From: Rugamonas apoptosis
GTDB taxonomy: Bacteria > Pseudomonadota > Gammaproteobacteria > Burkholderiales > Burkholderiaceae_D
NCBI RefSeq assembly: GCF_014042355.1
Contig: NZ_JACEZU010000001.1
Span: forward strand, 248,001 to 312,000
Direction: 5' to 3'
DNA length: 64,000 nucleotides
Of this stretch, positions 23,719 through 32,707 are shown piece after piece. Under the pieces are notes generated by a model, which saw nothing but the letters and a program-made list of their open reading frames with translations, did not search any database and was not told the DNA's origin. Position 1 is the first letter of the stretch, and each line of letters starts with the position of its first letter. The position numbers were made by a program, and so were the translations under genes.

Positions 23719-25302
23719 TCAGTCCGGCGTGTGGCCGATGCTGGGGTCGCTGTGGATCAGGTCGATGAGGGCGGCCACCACGTCCGGGTCGAACTGCTTG
23801 CCGGCCCGTTCCGTGATGTAGTTCATCACTTCCGTATGCGGCCACGGTTCCTTGTAGGGGCGCTGGTGCAGCAGCGAGTCGAACACGTCGACCACGGCCA
23901 CGATGCGGGCCGAGAGCGGGATGGCGCGCCCGGCCAGGGCGTTCGGATAACCGTGGCCATCGTAGTGCTCGTGGTGGGCGCCGGCGATCTCGGCGCCGTA
24001 GGTCAGGTAGCTGACGCCGTCGACCATGTTGGCGGCCCGTTCCAGGATGGTGCGGCCCACTTGCGCATGGCTTTGCATCTGCACCCGCTCCTCGGGCGTG
24101 TGCAGGCCCGGCTTGAGCAGGATGTGGTCGGGCGTGGCCACCTTGCCCACGTCGTGCAGGATGCTGGCCAGGCCGATCATGTCGATCAGCTGCGGGGTCA
24201 GCTCGTCGGGGCAGGCGCCCCGCTCCTTGAGCCGCAGCGCCAGCGCGCTCGACAACTGCTGCACGCGCCGCACGTGCCCGCCCGTGCCGCTGTCGCGGAA
24301 CTCGGCCAGGTCGGCCAGCGCCACCACGGTCGCTTCCTGGGCCTTGCGCAACTGGCCGAACATGTACAGGTTGTCGAAGGCGGCCGCGATACGCTGGCAA
24401 AACACTTCCAGCAAGTCGCGCTGGATCTGGGCCAGCGGCCACGGCGGCGTGACGGAGATCGCCACTTCCCGGTTTTCCTGGGTGTGAATGAACAGCACGT
24501 TGGCCGGATGGTCGAACTGGCTTTTCTTTTCCGCGAACGCCTTGGCGATGGTGGGCCACAGCGGGTGGCCGGTGGGCATCAGTTCAGTGTCGTTCAAGGC
24601 CGCGTAGCCGCCCGTGGCGGCCACCACCGTCGTCACGCCGGTGTCGCCCTGCATCAGGCACAGCACGCCGTCCGAACCGACGTCGAGGATGGCCGACACC
24701 TGGTTCAGTACGCCGGAAGCGAATTCGCGCAACGAGTGGATCTGGTACAGATTGGTGGCGCCGGCCAGGATCTTGCCCAGCCCGATGCGGCTGCGCTCAA
24801 GCATGTTCAAGCTTTCATACGCGCGCAGCGCCGAGATCACGGTGGTGAACAGCTTTTGCGTGGTCAGTTCCGTCTTGGCCTTGTAATCGTTGATGTCGTA
24901 TTCGATGATCACGCGCTGCTCGGGCGCCTGGCCCGGCTGGCCGGTGCGCAGCACCACCCGCACGATGCTGTTGTGCAGTTCCTCGCGGATGCGGCGCGCC
25001 AGGATCAGGCCGGCGTCGTCCGTCTCCATCACCACGTCCAGCAGCACCAGCGCGATGTCGGGCGTGTCGCGCAGGATGTCGAACGCCTCGCGGCCGCTAT
25101 AGGCGGAAAACAATTCCAGCTCGCGGCCCTTGAAGCTCACGTTACGCAGTGCCAGCCGGGTGACGGCGTGCACATCAACGTCGTCGTCGACGATCAGCAC
25201 GCGCCACAGCCGCTGGTCGGGCGCCGCCGGGCTGGTTGACGGGGCTTCGTCCTCGTCCTCGTCGATCAGCCAGTTCTCGTCGGCAGCGTTGGATTCGGTC
25301 AT
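23719..25302 (-). CDS. Response regulator with DUF3369 and HD-GYP phosphodiesterase
   Basis: 527 residues. After an acidic N-terminus, a receiver domain (about 33-160: VLIVDDD, VLLDVVM, YDINDYKAK) is followed by DUF3369 (about 175-340) and an HD-GYP domain (about 345-515). The HD motif (ILHDVGK) and HHEHYDGHGYP are intact, so c-di-GMP hydrolysis is expected. This receiver-DUF3369-HD-GYP architecture is known in proteobacteria. It is the first gene of a leftward set with receiver-TPR and HDOD genes, and its promoter region is shared back to back with cheW. Confidence 0.93.
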   Translation of the reverse strand: MTESNAADENWLIDEDEDEAPSTSPAAPDQRLWRVLIVDDDVDVHAVTRLALRNVSFKGRELELFSAYSGREAFDILRDTPDIALVLLDVVMETDDAGLILARRIREELHNSIVRVVLRTGQPGQAPEQRVIIEYDINDYKAKTELTTQKLFTTVISALRAYESLNMLERSRIGLGKILAGATNLYQIHSLREFASGVLNQVSAILDVGSDGVLCLMQGDTGVTTVVAATGGYAALNDTELMPTGHPLWPTIAKAFAEKKSQFDHPANVLFIHTQENREVAISVTPPWPLAQIQRDLLEVFCQRIAAAFDNLYMFGQLRKAQEATVVALADLAEFRDSGTGGHVRRVQQLSSALALRLKERGACPDELTPQLIDMIGLASILHDVGKVATPDHILLKPGLHTPEERVQMQSHAQVGRTILERAANMVDGVSYLTYGAEIAGAHHEHYDGHGYPNALAGRAIPLSARIVAVVDVFDSLLHQRPYKEPWPHTEVMNYITERAGKQFDPDVVAALIDLIHSDPSIGHTPD

Positions 25303-25362
25303 ACATTCTCCTCAGGGGGCGGGTGCCGCCCGGCAGGCGGTCTCGCCGCCGCCTTTTGTCCT

Positions 25363-25391
25363 AGCATAATCAGATTCTTACAGCGTGACAA
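25363..25391 (-). promoter_or_regulatory. Promoter of the HD-GYP gene
   Basis: TTGTCA and TATGCT are separated by 17 bp and lie about 60 bases upstream of the HD-GYP start. The rest of the divergent interval 25303-25603 holds the cheW leader; I see no gene or repeat in it. Confidence 0.6.
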
Positions 25392-25603
25392 CCCCTTACG
25401 AGGGGAACGCCGGCGGGGGCCGACAAAGTATGAAAAGATGCGCTGCCGCGCTCGTATTCCGGCACCGACTCTGCTACTCTTGCACGGCGGCGTATCAGCT
25501 TGGACGGGCCGCGGCGACCACGATAGGAACAGCCCGGCGGCACTGGCCGGCCGGCGACCGGTTCGCACCCGCGAACCGCCCTCACGACGCAAAGGACCCT
25601 AGC

Positions 25604-26098
25604 ATGCAAGAACCTGCATCGGCCACCCTGTCCGGCAACGACATCGCCGGGCGCGAATTTCTCGCCTTCACCCTCGGCTCCGAGGAATACGGCATCGACA
25701 TCCTGAAAGTGCAGGAGATCCGCGGCTACGAGACGGTGACCCGGATCGCCAACGCGCCCGAATTCATCAAGGGCGTGATCAACCTGCGCGGCATCATCAT
25801 TCCGGTGGTGGACATGCGCATCAAGTTCCGGCTGGGCGAGCCGGTGTACGACCAGTTCACGGTGGTCATCATCCTCAACATCGCCGGACGGGTGGTGGGC
25901 ATGGTGGTCGATTCCGTGTCGGACGTGACCACGCTCACGCCCGACCAGGTCAAGCCGGCGCCCGAGATGGGCACCGCCTTCAGCAGCGACTACCTGATCG
26001 GGCTGGGCACGATCGACGAACGGATGCTGATCCTGGTCGATATCGACAAGCTCATGTCGAGCGCGGAAATGGGCTTGAGCGACGCGCCCACCGCTTGA
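25604..26098 (+). CDS. cheW: CheW chemotaxis coupling protein
   Basis: 164 residues from ATG with AAAGGA seven bases upstream; the frame is open further upstream but unsupported. CheW couples chemoreceptors to the kinase CheA. The single CheW domain shows typical segments ([48 protein letters not shown]). No cheA or receptor gene is nearby, so this isolated copy may work with receptors or with the neighbouring c-di-GMP regulators. It is divergent from the HD-GYP gene. Confidence 0.95.
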   Translation: MQEPASATLSGNDIAGREFLAFTLGSEEYGIDILKVQEIRGYETVTRIANAPEFIKGVINLRGIIIPVVDMRIKFRLGEPVYDQFTVVIILNIAGRVVGMVVDSVSDVTTLTPDQVKPAPEMGTAFSSDYLIGLGTIDERMLILVDIDKLMSSAEMGLSDAPTA

Positions 26099-26110
26099 GC
26101 GCCAGCCGGC

Positions 26111-27127
26111 CTAGCCGTTGCTGGCCGTGGTGGTGGGCTTGGGCGGCGGGCAGCCGGCACCCAGGTCGATGTTCTGGTAGCGGATCTCGTACTTGCCGCT
26201 CAACAGCTTATCCACCACCAGCTTGTCACGCGCCAGCACGAACACATAGCGCACGTTGGCGTGGCGGTCCATGTCATACACCTTGATGAACACGGCCGAC
26301 GGGTTGCTGCTGTTGTCGAGCAGCAGTTGCATGTCGTCGCCCTTGGCGGCCACCGGGAAACCGTCCACGTAGCCCGACTGGACCGGCCACGCTTCGCCGT
26401 TGGGCGCGCTGGCGGCCGGCGTGGCGCCTTCGCAGTCGGCCGTGGAACCGGGCAGCACGATCTGGGACAAGGCCATCACCTTGATGGGGGCCGGGCGTAC
26501 ATTGGCCGCCTCGGCCTGGTAGGGATGGGCCACGGCCCAGCTGTCGAGAGCCTCGGTGCGCGCGTCGGCGCGCGCTTCCGGCCGTGCGGCCAGCTTGCCG
26601 GGGACGCGCGGCGCGCGCATGGCGGCGTCGTCGCCGCCGGCCCCTTCAGCCTTGTCGCCCCAGGCCGAGGCCAGCACGGTGGCCAGCAACTGGGGCGTGC
26701 CCACCATGCTGACGCCGGCCGCCCAGCCCAGTGCCAGGCAGAGCGCCAGGCTGGTCCACCAACGCCAGTTGCGGCGCCGGCGCGGCAAACGCGGCTCCTC
26801 GTCCTCCGTGCCCCAGGCTTGCTGGGGCGCCTCGTGGCGGGGCCGGCCATGGCTGTCGCGGCTGTCCTCGTGGCGGGTGCTTTCCAGCCACTCGATCTCC
26901 CATTCCTCGGCAGCGATCCACTCGTCATGTTCCTTGCGGCGCTGGGGATCGGACAAGGTGCCGTAGGCGCTGTTGAGGATGGCCATGATGCGCGCAGCCT
27001 TCTCATCGCCGGGATTCTTGTCCGGGTGATATTTCTGGCTCAAGGCCTTGTAGGCAGCACGTATGACTTCCTGAGGCGCCATGCGCGCCACTTTCAGGTT
27101 GTCATAGTGTGTGTGTATCTTTCCCAT
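26111..27127 (-). CDS. Membrane-anchored J-domain protein
   Basis: 338 residues. An N-terminal J domain (about 6-75) carries the HPD tripeptide within KYHPDKNPG, which stimulates DnaK ATPase. A basic stretch (PRRRRNWRWW) and one transmembrane helix (about 122-145) follow. The remaining 190 residues, with an Ala-rich linker, would lie in the periplasm. They have no Gly/Phe region or zinc-finger repeats, so this is a type III J protein, not DnaJ. The C-terminal domain (about 240-330, two Cys) is not recognised. It meets cheW tail to tail with a 12-bp gap. Confidence 0.82.
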   Translation of the reverse strand: MGKIHTHYDNLKVARMAPQEVIRAAYKALSQKYHPDKNPGDEKAARIMAILNSAYGTLSDPQRRKEHDEWIAAEEWEIEWLESTRHEDSRDSHGRPRHEAPQQAWGTEDEEPRLPRRRRNWRWWTSLALCLALGWAAGVSMVGTPQLLATVLASAWGDKAEGAGGDDAAMRAPRVPGKLAARPEARADARTEALDSWAVAHPYQAEAANVRPAPIKVMALSQIVLPGSTADCEGATPAASAPNGEAWPVQSGYVDGFPVAAKGDDMQLLLDNSSNPSAVFIKVYDMDRHANVRYVFVLARDKLVVDKLLSGKYEIRYQNIDLGAGCPPPKPTTTASNG

Positions 27128-27261
27128 CGTTCCATTCAGTTTTCAACAAGCGCGCCGCGACGGGTTTTCACGCTCAATCAGTCATCATAGCCGAGTTTTG
27201 ACGGGAAATCGCATGGAATTCAAGGAGAAAGTGACGGCTGTTCCCGGTATGGTCAAACTGA

Positions 27262-28437
27262 TCACAGCCGGTGGCAACGGTCGTGGGCCAGTATGGCGGC
27301 CGGCAATTGGACGCCGTGGCCCACCACCAGCACCTTGAACAGTTCGCCCATTTCGGCCGGCGACACCAGCTTTTGCAGGGCGTTGGCCTGCGGCAGGTAG
27401 CGGCGCGCGTCAGCCGGATCGGTGCGCAGCAGCAGTTCGCCGATGCCGGCCCCGATCAGGAAGCCGGCCTGGTTCATATAACCGAGCACCTCGGCGCCGC
27501 CGTCCTGGGCCGCCAGCGCCATGGCCGTGAAATCCACGTGGGCCGTGATGTCCTGCAGGCCGGGGTAATAGAACGGATCCGGGTGGGCATGGTGGCGGTA
27601 GTGGCACATCAGCGTGCCCGCGTCGCGCTGGCCCAGGTAGTATTCATGGGCCGGGAAGCCATAGTCGAGCAGGATGGCCGCGCCACCGGCGCCGCGCGCC
27701 AGCATGGCCGCCAGCGACGCCATGAAGCCGCAGGCCGCGCCGTGCACTTCCGTCGTGTAGCCGTCCGGCGGCCCATCCTGGTGGCCGAATTCAGGTGCGA
27801 ATTGGGGGGCGACCTGGCGCGCCACCTGGGCCGCCAGCGCCGCGTCGGGCGCCGCCTCCAGGTAAGTGAAGCGCCCCTCCTCCACTGTCACCTGCAGTTC
27901 GCGCCAGCCGGCGGCCGTCTTGCGCACCAGTTGCACGGGCATGGCGTCCAGCACCTCGTTGGCCAGCACCACCCCATCCCACGCGTCGGGCAGGGTATCG
28001 AGCCACTCGACCTGGGGGAAGGCGCGCAGCGTCTCGCGCTGGCGCGCCCGCAGTTCGCCCGACAGGTCGACGATGGCGTAACGTTCCACGGCCACGCCGG
28101 CGGCGGCCAGTTCCGTCAGCACGTCCAGGGCCAGCTTGCCCGTGCCGGCGCCGAATTCGAGGATGCGCGGCGCGCTTTGGGCGATAATAGCGGCTGCCAC
28201 CCGCGCCAGCGCGGCCCCGAACAGGGGCGACAGTTCAGGCGCGGTTGTAAAATCGCCATCTTTTCCCAGCTTGGCGGCGCCGCCGCTGTAGTAGCCCAGG
28301 TCGGGCGCGTACAGGGCCAGCTCCATGTAGCGGGCGAAGGAAATGGCGCCGGCGTGCCGTGCGATGTCGGCGGCGATCCGGTGCTGCAGGGCGTGCGACG
28401 CGGCCAGCGCGTCCGAGGTAGGTGCGGGTAGGGACAT
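27262..28437 (-). CDS. MidA/NDUFAF7-type SAM-dependent methyltransferase
   Basis: 391 residues from the ATG giving MSLPAPTSDA; the frame continues 77 codons upstream but overlaps the divergent SDR gene. The sequence matches the DUF185/COG1565 family, whose mitochondrial member NDUFAF7 methylates an arginine of complex I. Visible signatures are FARYMELALYAPDLGYYSGG at residues 33-52, the SAM loop ILEFGAGTGKLA, ANEVLDAMPV and LLDYGFPAHEYY. The bacterial substrate is unproven. It is divergent from the FolM-like reductase gene. Confidence 0.88.
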   Translation of the reverse strand: MSLPAPTSDALAASHALQHRIAADIARHAGAISFARYMELALYAPDLGYYSGGAAKLGKDGDFTTAPELSPLFGAALARVAAAIIAQSAPRILEFGAGTGKLALDVLTELAAAGVAVERYAIVDLSGELRARQRETLRAFPQVEWLDTLPDAWDGVVLANEVLDAMPVQLVRKTAAGWRELQVTVEEGRFTYLEAAPDAALAAQVARQVAPQFAPEFGHQDGPPDGYTTEVHGAACGFMASLAAMLARGAGGAAILLDYGFPAHEYYLGQRDAGTLMCHYRHHAHPDPFYYPGLQDITAHVDFTAMALAAQDGGAEVLGYMNQAGFLIGAGIGELLLRTDPADARRYLPQANALQKLVSPAEMGELFKVLVVGHGVQLPAAILAHDRCHRL

Positions 28438-28510
28438 TTCCGCATTGTAGCGAATCGGCGCGCACGGGCGCCAGTTGGCCATCTTTATCCAGCGATTCAA
28501 TGTAGAACCC

Positions 28511-29371
28511 ATGACTGACTCACACCATCCTTCCCATCCAGCGACGGCGTCCGGGGCGCCGGGTCCCGCTTCGTCCGCAGCGCCTGCGCCACAGGCGGCC
28601 GTGGCGACCGGATCGCGCGCGCCAGCGGCGCTCGTGACGGGCGCCGGGCGGCGCATCGGGCGCGCCATCGCGCTGGCGCTGGCGCATGCCGGCTGGGACC
28701 TGGCCGTGCATTACCGCGCCTCCGCAGCGCAGGCGCGCGAGGTGGCCGCCGCCATCGAGGCGCTGGGCCGGCGCGCCGTCACGCTGGAAGCGGACCTGGC
28801 CGACGAAGCGGCCGTGCGCCAGCTGGTGCCGCGTGCCGTGGCGGCGCTGGGCGCGCTCGACTGCGTCGTCAACAACGCCTCGCTGTTCGATTACGACAGC
28901 GCCGCCGACTTCACGGTGGCCAAAATGGAAGCCCACATGCGCGCCAACCTGGCCGCGCCCATCCTGCTGGCGCAAGCCCTGCATGGGGCCACGCCGGACG
29001 GCGGCCAGGGCGCCGTGATCAACCTGCTGGACCAAAAACTGTACAATCTCAATCCCGACTACCTGTCCTACACCCTGTCCAAGGCCGCGCTGCAGACGGC
29101 CACCACCATGCTGGCCCAGCAACTGGCGCCCAAGCTGCGGGTGGTGGGCGTGGCGCCCGGCATCACGCTGGTGTCGGGCGAGCAGAGCGAGACCGGCTTC
29201 GTCCAGGCCCACCGGCAAACGCCGCTGGGCCGCTCCAGCACCCCGGACGACATCGCCGCCGCCGTCGTCTACGCGGCCGGCGCCCGGGCCCTGACCGGCA
29301 CCACCTTGCTGGTGGACGGCGGCCAGCACCTGATGCCGCTGGCGCGCGACGTGATGTTCCTGGCGCAGTAG
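28511..29371 (+). CDS. SDR oxidoreductase, probably pteridine reductase (FolM-like)
   Basis: 286 residues from ATG. After a 35-residue Ala/Pro-rich N-terminal extension comes a short-chain dehydrogenase with cofactor motif TGAGRRIG, NNAS, the catalytic Tyr-x3-Lys in YTLSK, and VDGGQH. The Arg in TGxGRRIG and the adjoining dihydroneopterin aldolase gene favour a dihydromonapterin/dihydropteridine reductase role; this is inference from motif and context. It lies 96 bp upstream of folB in the same direction. Confidence 0.75.
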   Translation: MTDSHHPSHPATASGAPGPASSAAPAPQAAVATGSRAPAALVTGAGRRIGRAIALALAHAGWDLAVHYRASAAQAREVAAAIEALGRRAVTLEADLADEAAVRQLVPRAVAALGALDCVVNNASLFDYDSAADFTVAKMEAHMRANLAAPILLAQALHGATPDGGQGAVINLLDQKLYNLNPDYLSYTLSKAALQTATTMLAQQLAPKLRVVGVAPGITLVSGEQSETGFVQAHRQTPLGRSSTPDDIAAAVVYAAGARALTGTTLLVDGGQHLMPLARDVMFLAQ

Positions 29372-29467
29372 CGCCCCACACCACGCCAAGCACCATGCAC
29401 CAAATGAATGCCAGCGACTGAATACTATTTATATCGTTTATCCCGTATTTCCGAAAGAAGGTAAATT

Positions 29468-29866
29468 ATGTTGTCCGCTCTATCCCATCCGCGCCTGACC
29501 GATTGCCGGCGCCTGTTCCTGCGCAATTACGAAGTGCTGATCAATATCGGCGTGCACGACTTCGAGAAGAAAGGCGAGCAGCGCGTGCTGATCAACGTCG
29601 ACCTGTACATCCCGCTGGCCCTGTCCACCCCCACCCACGACCAGCTGGAGGAAGTGGTGGATTACGACTTCATGCGCGAAACCATCGCGCGCCGCATGGC
29701 GCAAGGCCATGTGCACCTGCAGGAAAGCCTGTGCGACGACGTGGTGCGCGCCATGCTGGCCCACCCGCGCGTGCGCGCCGCGCGCGTGTCGACCATGAAA
29801 CCGGACGTCTATCCCGACTGCGAAGGCGTGGGCGTGGAAGTATTCCAGATCAAGGACAACGTATGA
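29468..29866 (+). CDS. folB: Dihydroneopterin aldolase
   Basis: 132 residues. FolB splits dihydroneopterin to 6-hydroxymethyl-dihydropterin and glycolaldehyde in folate synthesis. Family features visible: [20 protein letters not shown] near the N-terminus, DYDFMRETI, and the C-terminal [19 protein letters not shown] containing the conserved Lys. It is about ten residues longer at the N-terminus than E. coli FolB. The stop overlaps the ttcA start (ATGA), so the two are cotranslated. The upstream SDR is probably in the same operon. Confidence 0.92.
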   Translation: MLSALSHPRLTDCRRLFLRNYEVLINIGVHDFEKKGEQRVLINVDLYIPLALSTPTHDQLEEVVDYDFMRETIARRMAQGHVHLQESLCDDVVRAMLAHPRVRAARVSTMKPDVYPDCEGVGVEVFQIKDNV

Positions 29867-30786
29867 GCGCCGTGATGAACGAAACCGCCCAGGGCGGCAA
29901 ATCGGCCGAGAAGATCGCGCTGGAGAACAACAAGCTGCACAAGCGCCTGTGCCGCCTGGTGGGCCAGGCCATCGGCGACTTCAACATGATCGAAGAAGGC
30001 GACAAGGTGATGGTGTGCCTGTCCGGCGGCAAGGACAGCTACGCCCTGCTCGACATCCTGATGACGCTGCGCGAGCGGGCGCCGATCCACTTCGACATCG
30101 TGGCCGTCAACCTGGACCAGAAGCAGCCCAACTTCCCGGCCGACGTGCTGCCAGGCTACCTGACGGAACTGGGCATCGCCTTCCACATCGAGAACCAGGA
30201 CACCTACAGCATCGTCAAGCGCCTGATCCCGGAAGGCAAGACCACCTGCTCGCTGTGCTCGCGGCTGCGGCGCGGCATCCTGTACCGCGTGGCCGATGAA
30301 CTGGGCGCCACCAAGATCGCGCTGGGCCACCACCGCGACGACATCCTGGAAACCTTCTTCCTCAATATGTTCTTCGGCGGCAAGCTCAAAGGCATGCCGG
30401 CCAAGCTGGTGTCGGACGACGGCAAGCATGTCGTGATCCGCCCCATGGCCTACGTCAAGGAAGCCGACACGACGCGCTACGCCGAAGTGAAAGGCTTCCC
30501 CATCATCCCGTGCGACCTGTGCGGCTCGCAGGAGAACCTGCAGCGCAAGCAGATCAAGGGCTTGATGCGCGAATGGGACAAGAAATTCCCCGGCCGCGTG
30601 GACAACATCTTCTCGGCCCTGTCGACCGTGGTGCCGTCGCACCTGATGGACCACGCGCTGTACGGCTTCACCACCGTCAAGGCCGACGGCGTGCCCAACC
30701 CGCAGGGCGACATCGCGTTCGACGAAGACCCATGCGCCACGCCGACGGAGACCCCGGGCTTCATCCAGCTGCAACCGCGCGCTTAG
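29863..30786 (+). CDS. ttcA: tRNA 2-thiocytidine(32) synthetase TtcA
   Basis: 307 residues. TtcA adds sulfur to cytidine 32 of certain tRNAs using ATP and a 4Fe-4S cluster. The PP-loop motif [13 protein letters not shown] lies near residue 52; CSLC near residue 128 and CDLCGS near residue 216 supply cluster ligands. The C-terminal [10 protein letters not shown] segment is typical. It begins inside the folB stop (ATGA) and meets the M14 peptidase gene tail to tail with a 4-bp overlap. Confidence 0.96.
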   Translation: MSAVMNETAQGGKSAEKIALENNKLHKRLCRLVGQAIGDFNMIEEGDKVMVCLSGGKDSYALLDILMTLRERAPIHFDIVAVNLDQKQPNFPADVLPGYLTELGIAFHIENQDTYSIVKRLIPEGKTTCSLCSRLRRGILYRVADELGATKIALGHHRDDILETFFLNMFFGGKLKGMPAKLVSDDGKHVVIRPMAYVKEADTTRYAEVKGFPIIPCDLCGSQENLQRKQIKGLMREWDKKFPGRVDNIFSALSTVVPSHLMDHALYGFTTVKADGVPNPQGDIAFDEDPCATPTETPGFIQLQPRA

Positions 30787-32551
30787 AGCTTGCGCTCCGT
30801 GCGCAGCACCGGATACAGGTTGTAACGCTCGTCCCACGAGGCGTGGCGGCGGGCGAAGAATTCCAGCCGCGCCTCCGGACTGGCGGCGAAGGCCGGGTCG
30901 GGTCGGCGGCGAGCTTGGCGCGGAATGCGGCCGCCAGCGCCGGATCGGCCGCCATCTGCCCGCGCGCCACCTCCTCCGCCACATACGCTTCCATATATTC
31001 CTTGCGCTCGAAGGCGTTGTTGAACAGGCCCCAGGCCAGCAGCGAATCGACGTTGCCCGGTTCGAGCAGCGCCATCAGCAGGCGCGCCTTGGGCTGGGCG
31101 ATGGGCACGAACAGCGCGCCCCTGGCCACGCTGCGCGTCTCGTCGCGCCAATCACCTTCCACCTTGAGCGACTGGCGTCCTTCGAACGATTGCGCGCCCG
31201 GCGTGGCGCGCTCGGCGCGGAACGCCTGCACCGGCGCGTTCTCCAGCGCCGCACCCAGCACCCGGTAGGCGATGCCGTGCAGGCGCAGCTTGGCCGCCAC
31301 CATGTCGGCCTGCGCGGCCGGCACCAGGTAGCCGCCGCGCGGCGCGGCCACCCGCAGGTCCGGCACGATCTCGTCGCGCAGCGGCACGCTCCACGTCTGC
31401 GGCCGGCTCTCGTCGTACCGCGTCATCAGGGCGCCCGACACGTCGGACTGGGTGCGCGTGTAGGCGTAGCCGGGGAAATCGATGGTCTTGCTGTTGTAGG
31501 TGGTGCGGTAGCTTTGCGGCACCTCGGCGCCGGCCAGCGTGGCGCCGCGCGCATCGGCCTCGCGCGCCGTGCGCAGCCAGTCCTTGCCATGCGCGGCCAC
31601 CTGCTCCAGCACCGACAGCACGGCGTTGCGCGTCACCCGCACCCGGGTCGGATAATCCTTCCACGAATGGGTTTCGACCAGCATGGCCATGCGGTTGCGC
31701 AGCATGAAGTAACCCATCGAATAGCGTGGCGAGGCCATTTCATCGACGAAGCCGGAAGCCGGATCGTCGGTCGCGGCGAACGACATGTAGTATGGCTTGG
31801 GATCGGAACCCTGGCGCTTGAGGTCCGCGATCACGCCATCGCGCAGCGCCGTGCCGGCCTGGCGCAGCGGCGCGTCGCCGCCATGCACGGGCTCCACCTG
31901 GATCGACACGTCGGGCTGGAACTTGGCGCCATCCGTCACGTGCAGGTCGACGTAGGCCAGCGGGTCCCACTGGTTGACCAGCGCCAGCATGGCCTGCATC
32001 TCGGGCGACTCGGCCTTCATGTAATCGCGGTTCAGGTTGTAGTTCTGGGCCGTGGTACGCCACCCCATGGCCACCGGGCCGCGCTGGTTGGGGCGGTTCC
32101 ACTGGCCGAAGCGCTCATGGCCATCGACGTTGAACACGGGGACGAACAACAGCACCTGCTGATCAAGCGCGCCGGGCGCCGCCTTCCTTTCCAGCGTCTC
32201 GCGCAGCGCCAGGAAACCGGCGTCCTTGCCGTCGATTTCGCCGGCGTGGATGCCGCCCTGCACCAGCACCACAGGCAGGCCGCGTTGCCGGGCCTGCGCC
32301 GGCGTCAACGCGCCCGTGCGCGAGGCGGCCAGCGCCAGCATGGGCCGCCCTTCCGGCGTGCGGCCGTACTCGAAGCAGCGCACGGCCTTGGGATAGGCCT
32401 TCTGGAAGCGCGCGCACAGCGCCGCCACTTCATCGTAACGGCCCGTGTTCTGGAAGCCGGAACGTTCGGCGGCAGTGATCAGGCCATCGGTGGCGGCGGC
32501 GTGCGCCAACGGAGCGGCGGCGAAGACGAACAGCAAGGCGTTACGGAGCAT
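30783..32551 (-). pseudogene. M14 family metallocarboxypeptidase with frameshift near its end
   Basis: A secreted zinc carboxypeptidase of family M14. Signal peptide at residues 1-19 (cleavage near AHA), zinc ligands in HAGEID and VDLHVTDG, and catalytic Glu in LVETHSW. The frame reads normally to about residue 550 (FRAKLAADP), then turns Arg/Pro/Ser-rich and runs into ttcA. The adjacent frame supplies the expected ending (AFAASPEARLEFFARRHASW, then DERYNLYPVLR) and stops at 30783. Restoring one base near 30900, where CCGACCCGG would be CCGGACCCGG, joins the two into 589 residues. Either a recent mutation or a sequencing error; the zinc and catalytic residues lie before the shift. Confidence 0.8.
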
Positions 32552-32707
32552 GGACGGGCTTTCTGCGAAGTTGGAAAGGTGGAAAGGGCCGCGCTGACGG
32601 CCGGCGGCCGGCGCACGCGGTGCGGGAAATTATAGTCGGCATGGCCGCCGTGCGCAGGAGCCAGCCACGGCCCGCGGCAGGAAGCCAGGGCCGCTCAGCC
32701 CATGCGA

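Noticed and set aside
23345..24559. A 404-codon minus-strand frame overlapping the HD-GYP and receiver-TPR genes
   Set aside because: It is the off-frame translation of two well-supported genes and is Arg/Gly/Pro-rich without similarity to any family.
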